Assembly (NCBI GenBank): GCA_041859045.1
Contig: JBHELB010000051.1
Span: 1-59,106 of the forward strand
DNA length: 59,106 nt
Direction of reading: 5' to 3'
DNA from: JBHELB01 sp041859045
GTDB lineage: Bacteria; Hydrogenedentota; Hydrogenedentia; Hydrogenedentales; SLHB01
Each line of letters opens with the position of its first letter. Position 1 is the stretch's first letter. Below, piece after piece: positions 1-8,044 of this stretch. The position numbers and the translations under genes are program-made. Under the pieces are notes generated by a model that worked only from the letters and a program-made list of their open reading frames with translations, did no database searches and was not told the origin of the DNA.

Positions 1-64
1 GTAAGTAACCGCTGAACGCTCCCCGCAGGTCGCGGAGAGCACAGCAAACTGACCGGAGACGTTG

Positions 65-166
65 ATGGAACTGTTCGCCACAGACCTGGAAAGGCTGGCG
101 TTTCTACTGGAGGCCGATGCGGCGCTGACTCTCGATCCCGATGGGCGCAGGTATCCAACACTATGA
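65..166 (+). other. short orphan ORF (33 aa) at truncated left junction
   Basis: An ATG at 65 follows a good Shine-Dalgarno (GGAG) and opens a 33-codon frame that runs into a stop at 164-166, inside the start of the McrB-like gene but in another frame. The peptide (MELFATDLERLAFLLEADAA...) looks like the beginning of a real protein, with leucine-rich helical character, but I do not recognise it. It probably marks a recombination or deletion junction near 130-150 where one gene start was joined to the tail of another. An assembly error at the contig end is an alternative. Confidence 0.3.
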
Positions 167-809
167 TCTGCCCTTGGGAAGAAATGTGCTCTGGGCTGGA
201 ACAATGAATCAGGACGAGACAACCAAATCCCTCTCAGACAAGGTCCTTGATCGAGGGATTGTAATCAACTTCCCCCGGCCGACCACCCTTGAAAGACGCC
301 GTCAGCTGAAACCGTTGGGCGATCAAGCTCCTCTGCTGTCTCGTAAACTGTGGGAGAGTTGGTGGTGCAGAGAAAGCAAATTCAACGACGATCAGATTTT
401 GCCGTTCAAGGGTTTCATCGAAGACATGAACACCTCGCTGTCCAAGGTTGGCAGAGCTCTGGGGCACAGGGTGTGGCAATCCATCGAATACTACATGTCC
501 AATTATCCTGATGTGCTGGAAGCTCAGAGAAACAACGATGACGCAAGCTTGGTCAAAGCGATGAAAGTCGCATTTGAAGACCAGCTTGTTCAGAAGGTTA
601 TGCCTAAGCTGCGTGGTATTGAAACCCGAGGCAAATCCAAATCGGACTGCCTTGATAAAATTCGAACTCAGCTGGTGAATGACAACTATACAATAATCGA
701 TGACTTTGATCTGGCTTGTGAGTTTGGTTACGGTCAGTTCATCTGGAACAGTGCCAATTACTTAAAAGATGATGAGGCTGTGAACGGTCAGGAAAATGCG
801 GAGAACTGA
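141..809 (+). pseudogene. McrB-like AAA+ NTPase, C-terminal part only
   Basis: The 222 residues match the C-terminal half of the AAA+ motor found in McrB-type restriction NTPases. The stretch LPLGRNVLWAGTMNQDE, then KSLSDKVLDRG, is the family's strand and sensor-1 region followed by the conserved arginine segment. The Walker A and Walker B parts that must lie upstream are missing: in-frame stops occur at 63-65 and 126-128, and the ATG at 141 falls in mid-domain. The gene is therefore 5'-truncated, frameshifted or joined to foreign sequence near 130-150. It ends 3 nt before the next large gene, so the two look co-transcribed. Family role: nucleotide hydrolysis that drives a partner effector in McrBC-like defence. 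Whether this copy works cannot be decided from the window. Confidence 0.7.
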
Positions 810-812
810 TAG

Positions 813-3800
813 ATGGCGGAACCGCAGAAATATAAGCTAACAGCCAGACAGAAACGCATGCTGTCCGATTACCATCAACGTCAGCATGCAACTGCCCAGA
901 CTGTTGAACCATCCATCGGAGCTATTGATTCTGTCGAGTCTATTTACAAGGCATTAAACGGCAGGGATGAGATAAAGGCCAAGGCGCTTTTGATGCTGAT
1001 GCTGCGCAGCTGGCTGACGGAAGTATCGAGCTTCGACCCTGTTTCCGGGCATGCCCTACATACCGGCATTGTCGATTTCTTGGATGATGTGGCGAAATCG
1101 TTGCAGGATGCGTCACCTGAGGGTGAGATAAAAGACCGTATCTATCGAATTGTATCGCACACGAAGGAAGCTGTTCTGGCAATTATGGAGCATACTCGGG
1201 ATAAGATATTACGAGAGCATGCCATGCTGCCAATACATGCGGCAAGAGAGGTTGACAGCAACAGTGTTCAATGGCTCAGCCGTCAGCCGGGAAGAACACT
1301 CCGCGAGAAGCTTTCCGGTAAACCTTATATGAAGGCTGTCAGGCGGAGACCCAGTGTTGATACGGCAGAAAACCGACTATTAAGAGCTTTTCTATTCCGG
1401 CTGGAGCAGATTCTGATTGAAAGACAGAATGTTTTGTCTGCAGCGACAGAAGAGACCTGTGAGGAACTGCTTGTTTCCCTCCAACGCTGGCTTAGAACTG
1501 AAGATGCCGCTGAAATTGGCAATTGGGGCAATCTTCCGCCCAACAACACGCTTCTTCAGGATAAGCGTTATCGAAAAGTCTGGGATGGTTGGCTCTGGCT
1601 CCAAGCTATCGATGAGCAGATCACATGGGATAGCAAAAGAGTCCATAGGGATATCCTCAGTGTTATTTATTGGAATACGCTTTCCTTGCTCAACCATAGT
1701 GGTCGCTTTCGGACAGTTCAGCAACCGGTCGGTCTCGACTATGATAATTTTTCTATAGCCCCAGAATTACCCGTCCGAGGATATTTGTTTCCTGCGTGCG
1801 ACGCAAAGATCAGGGGGAAGATTAAGTTCATAAAACCCGATAAGTCATTCGGGTTTATCACTTCTGATGATGGAAGAGACCTGTATTTCAATCCATACAA
1901 TCTATCCCAAAAATTAGACATTAATTCACTATCGGCTGGAGATGAAGTTTCTTTTGTTATCGGCAGCAACCGACAGGGCGAATGTGCTGACGACATAACC
2001 CTTCCAGCAGGAATCATCCCTGTCGATTTCAATTTGACGGGGGATAAATGGAAGATACAAGTCGGTGAGGATAAGTATTTATTACAAATCGTTTCCGGGA
2101 AACTTGTTATTGAGCAAGCTCAGGGCGCAAAAAAGAAATTAAAAATAGAGCCAACAACTCTCAAAGAGATACCGAAGGCGATACTGTCATTAGTCACGGA
2201 TGCTCCGTTTGAATACTCTGCGCCAACAAATAATCAAAGTGGTCCAATACGGATGGATAGCTCTGTTGTTGACCTGTGTTCTATCCGTCCGACCTTCACG
2301 AATAATACAGGCTCTCAGGCGCACCTGCCGTTCAGGTTGCTTCAGCAGCACTGGCCTTTAAATATTAATGGAGGGGTGGTAATAGACTGCGGTTACGCAA
2401 AATCAATCGCCCTGCATTCCGATATTGAAACGGTCAGCATGAGGAGCCTCTTTTCACATAGCTCAACACTACCAGATGCCACCAAAAGCAGTGCATCGAT
2501 GTTTTTTACTAAAAAGTTGAGTGACTATATCAAGGCAGACAAGCTGACCTATCTTGTCCCTGATTGGGGCAATGACTTCGATCTGGAGGGAATAAGAAAA
2601 AGCGTCAATTTTTATTTTGATGAATCGACACCGCTTCCCAAAAGCATAGCTGCTATCTTTGCATGGCAATCATCGAAGAAATTTGTACAGGACAGAGTCC
2701 GAGAGAATGATTTTGTGCTGGTGGTTGATTCATTTGACGGCGGCATTTCAATAACCCCAGTTCAGGCAATATACCAAAAAGAGCTGGACGAAATATTGCC
2801 TGAGACACAAGGAATGAGCTGGGAAAGACATCCTACGGTTATTGTGCCAAACAGAGGCATTCATGCTGCCATGGCCCGCAATCTTGACCGTAATGGCTGC
2901 CAGACATCTGAAGAACTCCTCCATTTGTTCGGCTTCGATGGTTTAGCCAGTGATTCCGGTGAGGTGTCCTTTGTGAAGGAGGATCACTGGTATCACTTAC
3001 CAGGTTCTATTCGGGAGGCTCTGACTCAGGATTTAGATCTCAACATATTATCAAACTACGCTATCTGTGACTGCCTGAACTCTACAAACAGGGATTGTCG
3101 TGGAGTTGGTGTCTTTATCCTGCCTCTTGAGGATACAATCAGGAAACCTGATGATGTGCGAAAGGATTACAAGTGGCTGGGGTCTGCATGGTCACCAATA
3201 AAAGGCTGCCAGACTTTAAACAGATGGCAGGAGGAAGTTGGTGACATTGCCCTTTGGCGTGATCATCTGCCTGAGCTGTCGATCAGAATTGTACGTGATG
3301 GGCACTTTGAAAATTTCTATCTGGTAAAAGATGCGACAGTAACACCGAAACGTGGCAGAACTGTGAATATACCAGTAGAAGAGTCATTTACTCTTCCAGC
3401 CGGACAAACGTATTACAGTTTTCCTCTGCAGCAGGGAGAAGGCAATAAAGAACTGCAGTTTGTTGCATACCTGAAGTCGCCAGCCTTCCCTTTAAAAAAG
3501 GCCACGGATTGCAAGCTGAAGATGACCTATACCTATGGAGCTGACGATCCATACGAACTGAAATTCATTCCGTTGGATTCTGCGGAAGCAGGTTTCAAAT
3601 CTATTCGGGTTGAATGGCGCTCTGCATCAGATAGCGAAGCTGCTGATCTTGAAAACTTGCCGGTTCCAGATTTCCCTGCCCGTAAAAGCTGGTCCGATTT
3701 TCAAAAATTTCCGAAAGAAGACGGCAAGAGCTTCTCTGACCTTCTGGACTGGGTTGAACGGGACATGAAAAAGATTTCTGATATTGCACATTATGGCCGT

Positions 3801-4850
3801 GTCTCGGGAACTATCCCCAAGTGGATTGATAAAGGAAACAGCAATGTATTCTGTTTCATTGACGACGTGTTTATACACAAGTCATCGTTACGTTTAAGTT
3901 CTGAGCAGGAGTTACCTCGACCCGGAGACAGCCTTTCGTTCTATAAAACAGAAGGTGATCACGGAAAATTTTCCGCAGAGGATGTTGTAATTGGAAACTC
4001 TCAGCCGACTCGTTGTTTTTTGGCTAGTAGCCTCCGATTTCCTGCATTAACCATCTGGAATCATGGCCACTCCCTTTCAGAGTCAGATGTGCCTGACCAT
4101 TTTAGAAACGCGATATTCGAAGGTACACAAAAGATCATTTCAATAATTGAGTCAGAAAATATGCCGGACACCCTTAAAGAGGAGCTTTTCTTCTTTCTGT
4201 GCTGTCTACATAAGGATGCCCCGGGGATTGTTGGTTCCAGGCTCCTTTATGCCGTGAAGGATAAAAAGCTTTTGCTGAGATACTACAAGAATATTGCTTT
4301 CGCCATCGGTAATGCCGAACTGCCATACCAACAAGAGCTGTTGGAGAATGTCATCGACCCCATTGATAATGAGGGCCTAACCAGATCCATTACTATGGAG
4401 GTTTTGTCGATAGCCCTTTGGCGTTCCAAAACACTGATCAACAAATTGACTAAAGAGGAGCTCGGAGCTTTATCCAGGAACTTATATGGCTGCCTTGAGT
4501 TCGACCTCCAGAAGGTTGTCAATGATGGGAAAGGATATCAGATAGCAACTCTCTGTAAGCACTTGGAGCTTCTTCTTGCTTTGCTGAGAAGCCGAGGGAT
4601 TGAGGGCGAAGAGTTCAAAATGATTTTCGCCCCGGATAATGATCTGACCAAAAAATATGTGACCTTGGTAGATGATGTTTCCAGAATAGTGATCGATAGT
4701 GACATCGAGCTGAAGTCCCGAATCAGCCTTCAAATTGAAAAGCCGGAAATGTTCCACAACACACCTGACCTGCTATACGCATTGCGGATGTACCTAACGG
4801 GTGACTCTGGAGCTAATGCAATCTCGATTTCAGGGGTAAGTGATGAATAA
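813..4850 (+). CDS. large McrB-partner protein with DUF2357-like, OB-fold and Hsp70-like domains
   Basis: 1345 residues. Domains in order as I read them: helical N-terminus (1-160); a region with DTAENRLLRAFLFRL at 183-197, like the DTPENR core of DUF2357/McrC-type partners; a cold-shock/OB-like domain at ~333-395 (GKIKFIKPDKSFGFI); an ASKHA (Hsp70/actin) ATPase core at ~520-700, with a phosphate-1-like strand VVIDCGYAKSIAL (522-534), LTYLVPD (578-584), LPKSIAAIFAW (608-618) and a phosphate-2-like strand FVLVVDSFDGG (634-644); a beta-rich region (~765-935); a second OB-like domain (~994-1060, VFCFIDDVFIHKSSL); and a helical C-terminus. No PD-(D/E)XK nuclease motif is obvious. It follows the McrB-like fragment by 3 nt, which suggests a defence pair. 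Base composition is more AT-rich than the rest of the window, as expected for transferred DNA. The ORF itself is certain; domain calls by eye are moderately sure. Confidence 0.75.
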   Translation: MAEPQKYKLTARQKRMLSDYHQRQHATAQTVEPSIGAIDSVESIYKALNGRDEIKAKALLMLMLRSWLTEVSSFDPVSGHALHTGIVDFLDDVAKSLQDASPEGEIKDRIYRIVSHTKEAVLAIMEHTRDKILREHAMLPIHAAREVDSNSVQWLSRQPGRTLREKLSGKPYMKAVRRRPSVDTAENRLLRAFLFRLEQILIERQNVLSAATEETCEELLVSLQRWLRTEDAAEIGNWGNLPPNNTLLQDKRYRKVWDGWLWLQAIDEQITWDSKRVHRDILSVIYWNTLSLLNHSGRFRTVQQPVGLDYDNFSIAPELPVRGYLFPACDAKIRGKIKFIKPDKSFGFITSDDGRDLYFNPYNLSQKLDINSLSAGDEVSFVIGSNRQGECADDITLPAGIIPVDFNLTGDKWKIQVGEDKYLLQIVSGKLVIEQAQGAKKKLKIEPTTLKEIPKAILSLVTDAPFEYSAPTNNQSGPIRMDSSVVDLCSIRPTFTNNTGSQAHLPFRLLQQHWPLNINGGVVIDCGYAKSIALHSDIETVSMRSLFSHSSTLPDATKSSASMFFTKKLSDYIKADKLTYLVPDWGNDFDLEGIRKSVNFYFDESTPLPKSIAAIFAWQSSKKFVQDRVRENDFVLVVDSFDGGISITPVQAIYQKELDEILPETQGMSWERHPTVIVPNRGIHAAMARNLDRNGCQTSEELLHLFGFDGLASDSGEVSFVKEDHWYHLPGSIREALTQDLDLNILSNYAICDCLNSTNRDCRGVGVFILPLEDTIRKPDDVRKDYKWLGSAWSPIKGCQTLNRWQEEVGDIALWRDHLPELSIRIVRDGHFENFYLVKDATVTPKRGRTVNIPVEESFTLPAGQTYYSFPLQQGEGNKELQFVAYLKSPAFPLKKATDCKLKMTYTYGADDPYELKFIPLDSAEAGFKSIRVEWRSASDSEAADLENLPVPDFPARKSWSDFQKFPKEDGKSFSDLLDWVERDMKKISDIAHYGRVSGTIPKWIDKGNSNVFCFIDDVFIHKSSLRLSSEQELPRPGDSLSFYKTEGDHGKFSAEDVVIGNSQPTRCFLASSLRFPALTIWNHGHSLSESDVPDHFRNAIFEGTQKIISIIESENMPDTLKEELFFFLCCLHKDAPGIVGSRLLYAVKDKKLLLRYYKNIAFAIGNAELPYQQELLENVIDPIDNEGLTRSITMEVLSIALWRSKTLINKLTKEELGALSRNLYGCLEFDLQKVVNDGKGYQIATLCKHLELLLALLRSRGIEGEEFKMIFAPDNDLTKKYVTLVDDVSRIVIDSDIELKSRISLQIEKPEMFHNTPDLLYALRMYLTGDSGANAISISGVSDE

Positions 4851-4862
4851 TCGGGAACCGAA

Positions 4863-4920
4863 CCGGCGTCCGAAAACCGGATTCGAAGTTGTTGCGGCTG
4901 GACGCCGGGTATCCGGTTTT
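4863..4920. repeat. interlocked inverted repeats after the defence gene
   Basis: Two perfect inverted repeats interleave: CCGGCGTCC (4863-4871) pairs with GGACGCCGG (4900-4908), and AAAACCGGAT (4873-4882) pairs with ATCCGGTTTT (4911-4920). The order A-B-A'-B' permits either two mutually exclusive hairpins or a pseudoknot in RNA. It lies 12 nt after the stop of the 1345-aa gene. The left arm also resembles the decayed barnase 3' ends further right. The rest of 4921-5089 shows nothing I can assign. Confidence 0.5.
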
Positions 4921-5089
4921 ACTGCAAACCTGTCACCCTCGTCCGGTGCCGGGAAATCAGGGGAGAAATTCGTTTCTCTGGTCGGGTTGGCGGGAAGTGG
5001 TTGTGTGAGATGATTTCGGCGTTTATTATCAATGAGTTACGAGGAGCGCGGGCTCTGAGACTGATTTGCGGTAGGTCGTCGTTCCCTCC

Positions 5090-5295
5090 ACCATTTCTCT
5101 TTTTCGTCAGGGAATTTTTCCCGGGCTGCCGATACGTCGTGAAACTCGATGGTAACTGGGGCCCAGTTTTCTGTTGAGCAATTCGAAGATGTCAAAAAGC
5201 GACTTTCACTCTTTCAGGTCGATCCTGATGGGATTCTCCGTAATGGGCTTGTACGCCTTCTCCTCTTCGGTCAGTTCTCTTTTTTCAGGCACCAT
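5090..5295 (-). pseudogene. decayed third barstar-like immunity gene
   Basis: Reading the minus strand from ATG 5295, the N-terminus (MVPEKRELTEEEKAYKPI...) is almost identical to the barstar at 5822-6154, and its AAAGGAGTCC ribosome site is conserved. The conserved Trp codon in IDLKEW has become TGA. The segment encoding the hallmark LP..CGENW..IWD core has been deleted, and VTIEFHDVSAAREKFPD continues in a shifted frame until similarity ends near 5090. It is non-functional by one nonsense codon plus an internal deletion with frameshift. Intact copies in the same orientation next to it make this assignment secure. Confidence 0.85.
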
Positions 5296-5323
5296 GGACT
5301 CCTTTCAAACGAACTGGTTGCCA

Positions 5324-5392
5324 TGCGATTTCCGTAAACATCCGGTAATGACGGCTCATGAAGAGGGATAAACCGGCGTTCGGGAACAGGAG
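5324..5392 (-). pseudogene. remnant C-terminus of a barnase-like toxin (second remnant)
   Basis: Between two barstar copies the minus strand reads LFPNAGLSLFMSRHYRMFTEIA. This aligns with the last residues of the intact toxin at 6177-6809 (F.N.GL..F...HY..FTEI), including the position of the catalytic His. The stop codon has been lost. Only this ~23-codon tail remains. It sits just upstream of the decayed barstar, exactly where a toxin would end ahead of its immunity gene. Confidence 0.8.
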
Positions 5393-5394
5393 CT

Positions 5395-5724
5395 TCAGTC
5401 GATCACCACATGCTCAATGCGGGGGCACTCTTTCTGGAGGCGTTCAAATACCTCCAACATGATTTTCACGTCCCTGGGGAATCTCTCCCGGGCTGCCAAT
5501 ACGCCATGAAACTCGATGGTAACTGGATTTTCGGAGAATCCCCAAGCCATGTCCCAGATCGCGTCCCAGTTCTCACCGCAGTCACCGGGGAGTCCCAGTT
5601 TTCTCTTGATCAATTCGAAGATATCAAAGCGCGATTGCCATTCTTTCAGATCGATCTCAATAGGATTCTCCGTGATTGGTTTGTAGGGCATCATTTCGTC
5701 GCTGAACTCGCTGTCCTCAGTCAT
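5395..5724 (-). CDS. barstar-like RNase inhibitor (immunity protein), copy 2
   Basis: 109 residues with the barstar family core LGLPGDCGENWDAIWD, followed by VTIEFHGVLAARE and the final IEHVVID strand. Barstar binds barnase-type RNases tightly in the cytoplasm and blocks the active site. This copy keeps both acidic positions corresponding to barstar Asp35 and Asp39 (ENWDAIWD). It is a diverged paralogue of the copy at 5822-6154. The remnant barnase tail just upstream (5745-5819) implies that it once had its own toxin. It may now protect against toxins of neighbouring cells. Confidence 0.9.
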   Translation of the reverse strand: MTEDSEFSDEMMPYKPITENPIEIDLKEWQSRFDIFELIKRKLGLPGDCGENWDAIWDMAWGFSENPVTIEFHGVLAARERFPRDVKIMLEVFERLQKECPRIEHVVID

Positions 5725-5744
5725 GGCGTCTCTCTCCCGCTCAC

Positions 5745-5819
5745 TTATGGTCCGATTTCCGTGAACATCCGATAATGACGGCTCATGAAGAGCAACAAAC
5801 CGGCGTTTGGGAACGGGGG
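5745..5819 (-). pseudogene. remnant C-terminus of a barnase-like toxin (first remnant)
   Basis: The minus strand between barstar copies 1 and 2 reads PFPNAGLLLFMSRHYRMF followed by TEIGP and a TAA at 5745-5747. This matches the end of the intact toxin (ILFSNDGLVFF...HYLTFTEIGL), including the His corresponding to barnase His102. Nothing of the upstream toxin remains. With the second remnant, it shows whole toxin/immunity cassettes once stood in tandem. Confidence 0.85.
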
Positions 5820-5821
5820 TG

Positions 5822-6154
5822 TCAGTCGATCACCACATGCTCAATCCAGGGGCACTCTCTCTGGAGGCGCCCAAATACCTTCAACATGATCTCCACATCC
5901 TCGGGAAATTTCTCCCGGGCTACCGATACGCCATAGAACTCAATTAGAACAGGGTCGGGACTGAATCCCCAGGCCAGGTCCCAAATCGCGTTCCAGTTCT
6001 CACCACAGAAATCGGGTAAACCCAACTTCCTCTTGAGCAACCCGAAGATGTCAAAAAGCGACTTCCACTCTTTCAGGTCGATCCTGATGGGATTCTCCGC
6101 AATGGGCTTGTACGCCTTCTCCTCTTCGGTCAGTTCTCTTTTTTCAGGCATCAT
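5822..6154 (-). CDS. barstar-like RNase inhibitor (immunity protein), copy 1
   Basis: 110 residues with the barstar core GLPDFCGENWNAIWD. A clear AAAGGAGTCC ribosome site precedes ATG 6154, and the gene starts 22 nt after the toxin stop, so toxin and immunity are co-transcribed. It corresponds to barstar (cytoplasmic inhibitor of barnase). The residue matching barstar Asp35 is Asn here while Asp39 is kept. In the adjacent toxin the matching contact residue, barnase Arg59, is replaced by Asp. That pairing looks like co-variation of a cognate interface (inference from family structures). Confidence 0.92.
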   Translation of the reverse strand: MMPEKRELTEEEKAYKPIAENPIRIDLKEWKSLFDIFGLLKRKLGLPDFCGENWNAIWDLAWGFSPDPVLIEFYGVSVAREKFPEDVEIMLKVFGRLQRECPWIEHVVID

Positions 6155-6176
6155 GGACTCCTTTTAAACGAACTGG

Positions 6177-6809
6177 TTATAGCCCGATTTCTGTAAATGT
6201 CAGGTAATGGTCATCCGTGAAGAAGACCAACCCATCGTTTGAAAACAGAATCCTCTTCTCGTTTCGATAGCCATCAGTATAATCGACATCCGCCTCATAC
6301 CACACTCGTCCAGGCGCATCAGGCAGTTTTCCTTTATCGTTATCGAAGACATCCCCGCCAATCATACGCGCGGGCAGAACCTCAGCCAGATTCCCTTTTT
6401 TTGAATCCCAGCCCAATCTCCTGGCTTCTTCCTTCGAGATGTAGTACTCGGGGAGTTCGCCATGGACCAGCAGCCAGTAGTCCGCGCCCTCTTCGCCTTT
6501 GTCGGTAGCATGTCCCGCCTGAATAAACGACAACGCCTCGAGTGTGCAACGGCAATTCGGGTGCAATGGCGGCCCGTCCGGTGGGTTCTCGTTCACGGCG
6601 TATATCGTGCCGTGACGCTCCCGGCACGCGGCGCAAGTTGCAGGCCCTAACCTGGCGCACCAGTTCTTCCAGCGCGTACTTTCTCGGGTGGGGCCGCCCG
6701 TTTTTGCACTTCGATCATAGGCTAGAACGATTTGTATCGCTCTCCCCAGACGAATGAGACTGACTCTTCCAGCCGTATCGACTCCACCACTTCCCGTCAA
6801 TTGCGCCAT
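6177..6809 (-). CDS. barnase-family RNase toxin with MuF-like Cys/His pre-toxin region
   Basis: 210 residues. Residues ~108-210 align along the whole barnase fold: LPEYYISKEEARRLGW, KKGNLAEV, IGGDVF, GKLP, YEADVDYTDGYRN, RILFSNDG, DHYLTFTEI. Catalytic residues are present: Glu172 (barnase Glu73), Arg186 (Arg87), His201 (His102), Lys126 (Lys27) and Arg182 (Arg83). The guanine/barstar contact Arg59 is Asp158. Residues ~45-92 (CAACRERHG...HPNCRC) carry the Cys/His pattern seen before toxin domains in SPP1-gp7/MuF-type proteins. No signal peptide or trafficking domain is seen, so the start region may be what remains of a longer polymorphic toxin. ATG 6809 has GAAGG about 9 nt upstream. Predicted activity: endoribonuclease, held in check by the downstream barstars. 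Confidence 0.9.
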   Translation of the reverse strand: MAQLTGSGGVDTAGRVSLIRLGRAIQIVLAYDRSAKTGGPTRESTRWKNWCARLGPATCAACRERHGTIYAVNENPPDGPPLHPNCRCTLEALSFIQAGHATDKGEEGADYWLLVHGELPEYYISKEEARRLGWDSKKGNLAEVLPARMIGGDVFDNDKGKLPDAPGRVWYEADVDYTDGYRNEKRILFSNDGLVFFTDDHYLTFTEIGL

Positions 6810-7336
6810 CTGCCGGCCTTCTCCTTCTGTGCAACCTGCGCGCCACGACCGCGACGCCGTTGCATTTGTCAGGGGTATCCAATGCGCCCCTATAGACTGT
6901 GTTACCGCGTTTCACTCTCAGGGGTGTGCACTGCGAAAACCACTGCCTCAAAGGGAAGAGGGAATCCACGTCAATTTTGCTTCCTCTCATGCTGAGGGTG
7001 AGAAGCTTGTGGCGTGTTTGTAAGTGCCTAATTTTCAATATGTTACTCTGATACCAGAGCAAAGATAGCCGCCCGCGTGAGAAATTCGGGCTCTCCACCA
7101 GTCGTAGTTCGATTGCGTGCAACGCAGAAGAGGCAGGAGGGCTTCAGATCGGCATGTGTTCTATGCTCATTTCCCAAACGCAAGCGCATACATCCAAGAT
7201 TGCGTCGGGACACACTGTGACCGCGATTCGTTTTGACGAAGATCAACGCGCGTCCGTTTTTGAGTGCTTCCTACAATCCGAATCCGGCCGCGCTTTTGTA
7301 GACAGGCATTTCCGAATGCGTCGATCATGAAGTGCG
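6810..7336. other. gene-poor spacer upstream of toxin
   Basis: About 525 bases with no supported gene. The open frames here (for example 135 codons on the minus strand at 6715-7122) have low-complexity, Arg/Ser-rich translations and no recognisable motif, and they overlap the toxin in another frame. The segment may be the eroded 5' part of a longer toxin gene. Confidence 0.4.
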
Positions 7337-7819
7337 CTAGATCGGCGCTTCTTCGATCTCGGCAAACCGCGGGCGAAGGGCGCCTGCTTCGATGGTCGTA
7401 TGCCGCTCGTGAGGAAGCACGTTGCGTGACCCGAGCAAGACCTCATGGTGGTTCACTTCGCGCAGAAACACCCACACGCAGCGGCCGTCGCTCTTGCTGG
7501 TCACCACGGGACGCAAATGGCGGCGCATATGCTGTCGGCCCGCGTGCGGGGTCACATGAAATTGGTGCTCCGTGCTGTTCACGAATCCCACAATCCCATA
7601 CGGCCGCTTGGGAGTGTAATCCACCGCCGCCCCGGGAAAGGTCTGACATAATTTGTAGAGTTCCGCGGAGAGATTTCGCGTCGAGCAGACCGTGCTGCGA
7701 TAACGCCCGTGCGCGGGGTCGCACACCACTATCTCGACTATTGCGTCGGGAAAATCTTGGTACAACCCTTCGGCCAGATAGGAGGCTGCCCGGTGGATGT
7801 CTTCGAATTCGGCATGCAT
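7337..7819 (-). CDS. hypothetical protein, 160 aa
   Basis: I do not recognise this protein. The translation (MHAEFEDIHRAASYLAEG...) has an ordinary soluble composition: an N-terminal helix, then alternating strands (AIVEIVVCDP, AAVDYTPKRPYGIVGF, CVWVFLREV). I place the start at ATG 7819 because GAGG lies 8 nt upstream; a GTG at 7885 would extend it by 22 residues but has no ribosome site. It is monocistronic, transcribed away from the RiPP operon, with no informative neighbour. Confidence 0.5.
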   Translation of the reverse strand: MHAEFEDIHRAASYLAEGLYQDFPDAIVEIVVCDPAHGRYRSTVCSTRNLSAELYKLCQTFPGAAVDYTPKRPYGIVGFVNSTEHQFHVTPHAGRQHMRRHLRPVVTSKSDGRCVWVFLREVNHHEVLLGSRNVLPHERHTTIEAGALRPRFAEIEEAPI

Positions 7820-7940
7820 GGCTCTGTCCTCGTGGCCATCCGCATCCGTGACGCGTCTCTCTTGCTCGCCGCTAAATTCTACCACCCTATCGCGAAAACA
7901 CGCAAGACAATAATTTGTGGAAATAATGGCAAAACAGGGG

Positions 7941-7969
7941 TTGCAATTTTATGCCCTGTGTGCTATGGT
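7941..7969 (+). promoter_or_regulatory. candidate sigma-70 promoter of the RiPP operon
   Basis: TTGCAA (7941-7946) and TATGGT (7964-7969) are 17 nt apart and point toward the operon starting at 8229. The leader would be ~250 nt and would include the repeat element at 8045-8124. The remainder of 7820-8228 holds nothing else I can assign. Confidence 0.4.
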
Positions 7970-8044
7970 CTCTATGACATCTAGGTGTTGGATGTAACTC
8001 ATACAACCGGATTTCACAGTGGCGCGCTGAAAGAAAGCGCTAAA

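Noticed and set aside
5149..5371. Two plus-strand ORFs of 62 and 65 codons
   Set aside because: They are reverse-frame shadows of the decayed barstar and the barnase remnant.
6715..7122. 135-codon minus-strand ORF upstream of the toxin
   Set aside because: Overlaps the barnase gene in another frame; low-complexity Arg/Ser translation.
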